Source: an uncultured Gemmiger sp.
Lineage (GTDB): Bacteria; Bacillota; Clostridia; Oscillospirales; Ruminococcaceae
Length of the DNA: 64,000 bases
Direction of reading: 5' to 3'
Assembly: GCA_947629015.1 (NCBI GenBank)
Contig: CANRCB010000001.1
Location: 1 to 64,000, forward strand
In this document: positions 61,551 to 64,000 of the stretch, piece after piece
Position numbering within the stretch: the first letter of the stretch is position 1
Layout: each line of letters begins with the position of its first letter
The notes under the pieces: generated by a model
Seen by the model: the letters and a program-made list of their open reading frames with translations, nothing else
The model's database searches: none
What the model was told of the DNA's origin: nothing
Translations under genes and position numbers: made by a program

Positions 61551-61781
61551 ATGCCGGGAATCTGCAAGGGCGGCCGCCATGCCGCCGCGCGCCGCCGCGC
61601 GCTGGAAAAGGAGCTGCGCCGCACATTGGCCGAGCTGCAGGGCAACGACAGCCGGTTCCAGCTGGCGACCGATACGTTTTATATGGAGCAGGTCATCTAT
61701 GAGCACGCGGCCCTGATGTGCCGGTGCAGCGCCCTGCTGCGGGAGCTGCGCGGGGGTGACGCTGTATGCCCGCCGGCCTGA
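61551..61781 (+). CDS. DUF2508-type small protein
   Basis: 76 residues, helical and basic: RALEKELRRTLAELQGNDSRF then DTFYMEQVIYEHAALMCRC, the pattern of YaaL/DUF2508 proteins often encoded next to bofA. Function unknown. Overlaps bofA by 16 nt. Confidence 0.75.
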   Translation: MPGICKGGRHAAARRRALEKELRRTLAELQGNDSRFQLATDTFYMEQVIYEHAALMCRCSALLRELRGGDAVCPPA

Positions 61782-62023
61782 CGCTGGCGGCCGGGGCACT
61801 GTGCCTTTTGGCGGCGGGCCGGGCCGCCGCCAAAAGCCGCCACCCGGTGCGCAGCGTGCTGGCCGGGGCGGTGTGCGGCCTGGGCGCGCTGGCGGCGCTG
61901 GCGCTGCTGGCCCCCTGGACGGGCGTGGCGCTGCCCCTCAACCGCTTTACCGGCTTTGTGGCGGTGGTGCTGGGCGCGCCGGGCGTGGTGCTGCTGTTGC
62001 TGCTCAACCTGCTGTTTTTGTGA
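61766..62023 (+). CDS. bofA: Pro-sigma-K processing inhibitor BofA family
   Basis: 85 residues with two or three membrane helices and the family ending PLNRFTGFVAVVLGAPGVVLLLLLNLL. In Bacillus BofA holds the SpoIVFB protease inactive until the forespore signal arrives. The DUF2508-bofA order is conserved in Firmicutes. No SpoIVFB-like gene is adjacent here, although an M50 protease is encoded at 37301. Confidence 0.88.
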   Translation: MPAGLTLAAGALCLLAAGRAAAKSRHPVRSVLAGAVCGLGALAALALLAPWTGVALPLNRFTGFVAVVLGAPGVVLLLLLNLLFL

Positions 62024-62078
62024 AGGGGAGGGTGCCGCCCCAAAGGAGAAAGCCTTGTGGGGCATCTCACTTCAAAAG

Positions 62079-62126
62079 CCTTCCCCCTGGGGGGAAGGTG
62101 GCCGCGCAGCGGCCGGATGAGGGGCC
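62079..62126. repeat. CCTTCCCC/GATGAGGGG repeat copy
   Basis: CCTTCCCCCTGGGGGGAAGG hairpin, then GGCCGCGCAGCGGCC and GGATGAGGGG. Same family as 7819-8014. Confidence 0.85.
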
Positions 62127-62168
62127 GGGCGGGAAACGCCCCGCCAACGGTGCCTTTTGGGGAAAATG

Positions 62169-62214
62169 CCGTCGTGGCCCCGGCCGCCTTGCAAGGCGGC
62201 CGGGGCCACGACGG
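62169..62214 (-). terminator. rnpB terminator: perfect 46-bp palindrome
   Basis: 23 bp (62169-62191) repeated exactly as the reverse complement (62192-62214), centre TTGCAA. On the minus strand it immediately follows the rnpB 3' end and is followed by CATTTTCC. Confidence 0.8.
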
Positions 62215-62582
62215 TACCGAGTGGGCCATAAGCCGGGTTCTGTATCAAACGGCGATCTGTCTTGGCCGCGCGTCGCCGCGCGGCTCACGCCATCACCGGG
62301 ACAAAGCGCGAGGCTCCGCCGGGCGCAAAAACGCCCTGTGTCCCATACGGATGTTGCTTCGGGCAGGGTTTACATAGCCGCAAAGTCGCCATTGCGCTGG
62401 TGGGCTCTTACCCCACCTTTCCATCCTTGCTCCGCCCTTACGGGGCGGGGCGGTCTCTTTCTGTTGCACTGGCCCTGGGGTCGCCCCCGGCTGCCGTTAG
62501 CAGCTGCCTTGCCTCTGAAAAGCCCGGACTTTCCTCAGGTGGCGTTGCCGCCATCCCGCCGCCGTCCGGCCCGCTCGGTGCG
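62215..62582 (-). ncRNA. rnpB: RNase P RNA (class A)
   Basis: Catalytic RNA of RNase P, about 368 nt. Minus strand: conserved GAGGAAAGTCCGGGC near the 5' end, GCTAACGGCAGCC, ACAGAAAGAGACC, GGGTAAGAGCCCACC, and AGAACCCGGCTTATGGCCCACTCGG near the 3' end. P1 forms between ACCGAGCGGGCC and GGCCCACTCGGT with one mismatch. Ends are estimated from P1 and the promoter. Confidence 0.93.
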
Positions 62583-62585
62583 CTT

Positions 62586-62637
62586 ATTGTACCATTTTCT
62601 CCCGCCGTTTGCAAGTGCGGCGGGTTTGTGTTATAAT
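62586..62637. promoter_or_regulatory. Divergent promoters sharing one -35 (rnpB and repeat unit)
   Basis: TTGCAA (62609-62614) is its own reverse complement. To the left, 17 bp away, TACAAT (minus strand, 62591-62586) fits rnpB initiation near 62582. To the right, also 17 bp away, TATAAT (62632-62637) faces the repeat unit. Only one polymerase could use the shared -35 at a time. Confidence 0.6.
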
Positions 62638-62820
62638 ACCTTCGCGGCTTTGCTGCGCAAAGCCCAAAAACCCGCCTTGCGGGTTTTTGCGGCGCGTGCG
62701 CCGTGCTCGGTATTTGGCCACGGCGCAAAAATGCCCTTGCAAGCAAACATTTTTGCTTGTGGCATAATCCCTTCGCGGCTTTGCTGTGCAAAGCCCAAAA
62801 GCCCGCTTTGCGGGCTCAGC
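62632..62820. repeat. Two copies of the promoter-hairpin-terminator unit
   Basis: Copy at 62632-62697: TATAAT, TTCGCGGCTTTGCTGCGCAA, AGCCC, then CCCGC-CTT-GCGGG and TTTTTGC. Copy at 62763-62816: CATAAT, CTTCGCGGCTTTGCTGTGCA, AAGCCC and GCCCGC-TTT-GCGGGC. Same unit as 17049. 62821-63040 holds further repeat fragments (CCGCCCTACGTCCGC, GGGCGGGGGCTTGACCCC) and no gene. Confidence 0.75.
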
Positions 62821-63048
62821 GTGTCAAAAAAACCGGCAGAAAGCATCTTCCCTGCGGCGGCCTGAGGGCAGGCCGCCCTACGTCCGCAATGAAAGTGCGT
62901 ACGATTTGAGAATATAGGGCGGGGGCTTGACCCCGCCGCTAAAGGGCAGGGGCTTTTGCTGCGCATATGCGCCGTGCCCGGTATTATACCACAGGATAGG
63001 GCCATAGCATGCCCATCCGCCATAGGATGGCAAAGGGGGGACGGCGCC

Positions 63049-63951
63049 GTGCGGCTGTGTTTTACCGTCCCGCCGGAGGCGGACGGCCGCCGGCTGGACC
63101 GTTACCTGCGCGCGCAGGGCGTGACGGCGGGGCTGCTCCGCGCCGTCAAGCACAGCGGCGGCTTTTTTGCCGACGGCGTCCCCATCCACACCGACCGGTC
63201 GGTGCGCGCGGGGCAGGCGGTCAGCTTTGCCCTCCCGCCCGAGCCGCCCACCGCGGTGGCGCCGCAGCCGATGGCGCTTTCGGTGCCCTACCGCGATGCC
63301 TTTGCCGCCGTGGTCGACAAACCCGCCGGCCTGGCCGTGCACCCCACCCTCAACTATCCCGACGGCACCCTTGCCAACGGCTGGCTGTGGTACCTGCAAA
63401 CAAAAGGGGAGAGCGGCGTGTTCCGCCCCGTCAACCGGCTGGACAAAAACACCAGCGGCCTTGTGCTGCTGGCCATGAACGCCTTTGCCGCCCCGCTGCT
63501 GGCCCAAAGAGCGCAAAAGCGGTATGTGGCCGTCGTCGAAGGGGAGCTGCCGCCCGGGCCCGGCAGCATCGAGGCGCCCATCGCCCGCCGGGGCGATTCC
63601 ATCATCGGCCGGTGCGTGCGCGCGGACGGCAAGCCCAGCCGGACCGAGTACACCACCCTGGCCGCCGCCGGGGGCCACAGCCTGGTGCTGTGCCGGCCGG
63701 TGACCGGCCGCACCCACCAGATCCGCGTCCATTTTGCCTTCATCGGCCACCCCCTCGCCGGGGATGACCTTTACGGCGGGCACACGGCGCACATCGCCCG
63801 CCACGCGCTGCACTGCGCCCGCCTTGCCTTTACGCCGCCGCTTGGCACCGCGCCCGTCACGGTGGAAAGCCCGCTGCCCGCCGATATGGCGGCGCTGTGC
63901 GGCGCCTGCGGCCTGCCGCTGCCCGCGGCCCCCTGCCCGAAAGGAGAATAG
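63049..63951 (+). CDS. RluA/RluD-family pseudouridine synthase
   Basis: 300 residues from GTG 63049 (RLCFTVPPEADGRRLDRYLR), with AAAGGGGGG upstream; the track start at 62956 reads through repeat DNA. S4-like N-terminus (RLDRYLRAQGV), catalytic PVNRLDKNTSGLVL (Asn before Arg instead of the usual His), VTGRTHQIRVHFAFIGHPLAGDDLYG. Target uridines (23S rRNA or tRNA) cannot be told apart from sequence. Confidence 0.93.
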   Translation: MRLCFTVPPEADGRRLDRYLRAQGVTAGLLRAVKHSGGFFADGVPIHTDRSVRAGQAVSFALPPEPPTAVAPQPMALSVPYRDAFAAVVDKPAGLAVHPTLNYPDGTLANGWLWYLQTKGESGVFRPVNRLDKNTSGLVLLAMNAFAAPLLAQRAQKRYVAVVEGELPPGPGSIEAPIARRGDSIIGRCVRADGKPSRTEYTTLAAAGGHSLVLCRPVTGRTHQIRVHFAFIGHPLAGDDLYGGHTAHIARHALHCARLAFTPPLGTAPVTVESPLPADMAALCGACGLPLPAAPCPKGE

Positions 63952-63954
63952 CCC

Positions 63955-64000
63955 TTGGATACCCTGCAAACCGAGCACCCTGCCGCACAGGGCGCACCCA
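63955..64000 (+). CDS. Start of an unidentified gene, cut by the window edge
   Basis: GAAAGGAG precedes TTG 63955, giving (M)DTLQTEHPAAQGAP and running off the end. Too short to assign. Confidence 0.4.
   Translation, partial: MDTLQTEHPAAQGAP

Overview
The window is about 64 kb of GC-rich (roughly 65%) low-redundancy chromosome from a Gram-positive clostridial bacterium, most likely a member of the Oscillospiraceae/Ruminococcaceae (clostridial cluster IV). The evidence is the gene content (SpoVM, SipL, SpoIVA, BofA, GerW-like YtfJ, RemA, PASTA kinase PrkC, M16 pair YmfF/YmfH, Lgt, ScpA/ScpB), the Shine-Dalgarno-rich gene starts, the near-consensus sigma-A promoters and several dispersed intergenic repeat families. 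Species cannot be fixed from the sequence alone.

Layout. 1-1.4 kb: kduD (cut by the window edge) and kduI, for hexuronate/pectin breakdown. 1.6-2.9 kb: threonine dehydratase. 3.0-4.2 kb: a DUF815-type AAA+ ATPase, divergent from the ilvB-ilvN-ilvC-ilvD operon (4.4-9.7 kb), which with IlvA covers most of isoleucine/valine synthesis. 9.8-11.1 kb: an FkbM-like methyltransferase gene whose frame is broken in a run of nine G residues. 11.3-16 kb: ymfF-ymfH, lgt, folD. 16-17 kb: a PflX-type radical SAM protein. 17.3-21.1 kb: nucleoside salvage (deoD, cdd, BMP-family lipoprotein, pyrimidine nucleoside phosphorylase). 21.4-23.9 kb: a MerR regulator and a three-repeat lipoprotein.

24.0-29.5 kb is a lower-GC island bordered by 16-bp direct repeats identical to the 3' end of the adjacent tRNA-Tyr gene. 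It holds a type II restriction-modification cassette (vsr, HTH regulator, C5 methylase, PmeII-like endonuclease), a nuclease-like/helicase protein and a Fic toxin with a VbhA-type antitoxin. No integrase is visible.

29.7-32 kb: a zinc-ribbon protein and a GntR-regulated ABC exporter with a perfect 26-bp palindromic operator. 32.3-37.1 kb: potABCD polyamine uptake behind a roughly 220-nt structured leader, then a GNAT. 37.3-41.4 kb: M50 protease, ScpA, ScpB, a DUF2953 protein, YtfJ/GerW-like protein and an RsuA-type pseudouridine synthase. 41.5-44.8 kb: a biotin-dependent carboxyltransferase set (12S-like, biotin carrier, 5S/OadA-like). 45.4-58 kb: a conserved housekeeping run (yicC, remA, gmk, priA, def, fmt, rsmB, rlmN, stp, prkC, rsgA, thiN, spoVM). 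58.4-62 kb: sipL, spoIVA, a DUF2508 protein and bofA, i.e. forespore-coat assembly and sigma-K checkpoint. 62.2-62.6 kb: RNase P RNA on the minus strand. 63.0-64.0 kb: an RluA-family pseudouridine synthase and the start of another gene.

The most interesting points are the G9 tract in the methyltransferase, the tRNA-Tyr-anchored defence island, the SD-sequestering leader of potABCD, a divergent promoter pair that shares one palindromic -35 box beside rnpB, and a small repeated promoter-hairpin-terminator unit. All functional assignments were made by reading the sequence and recalling families; no database search was run.
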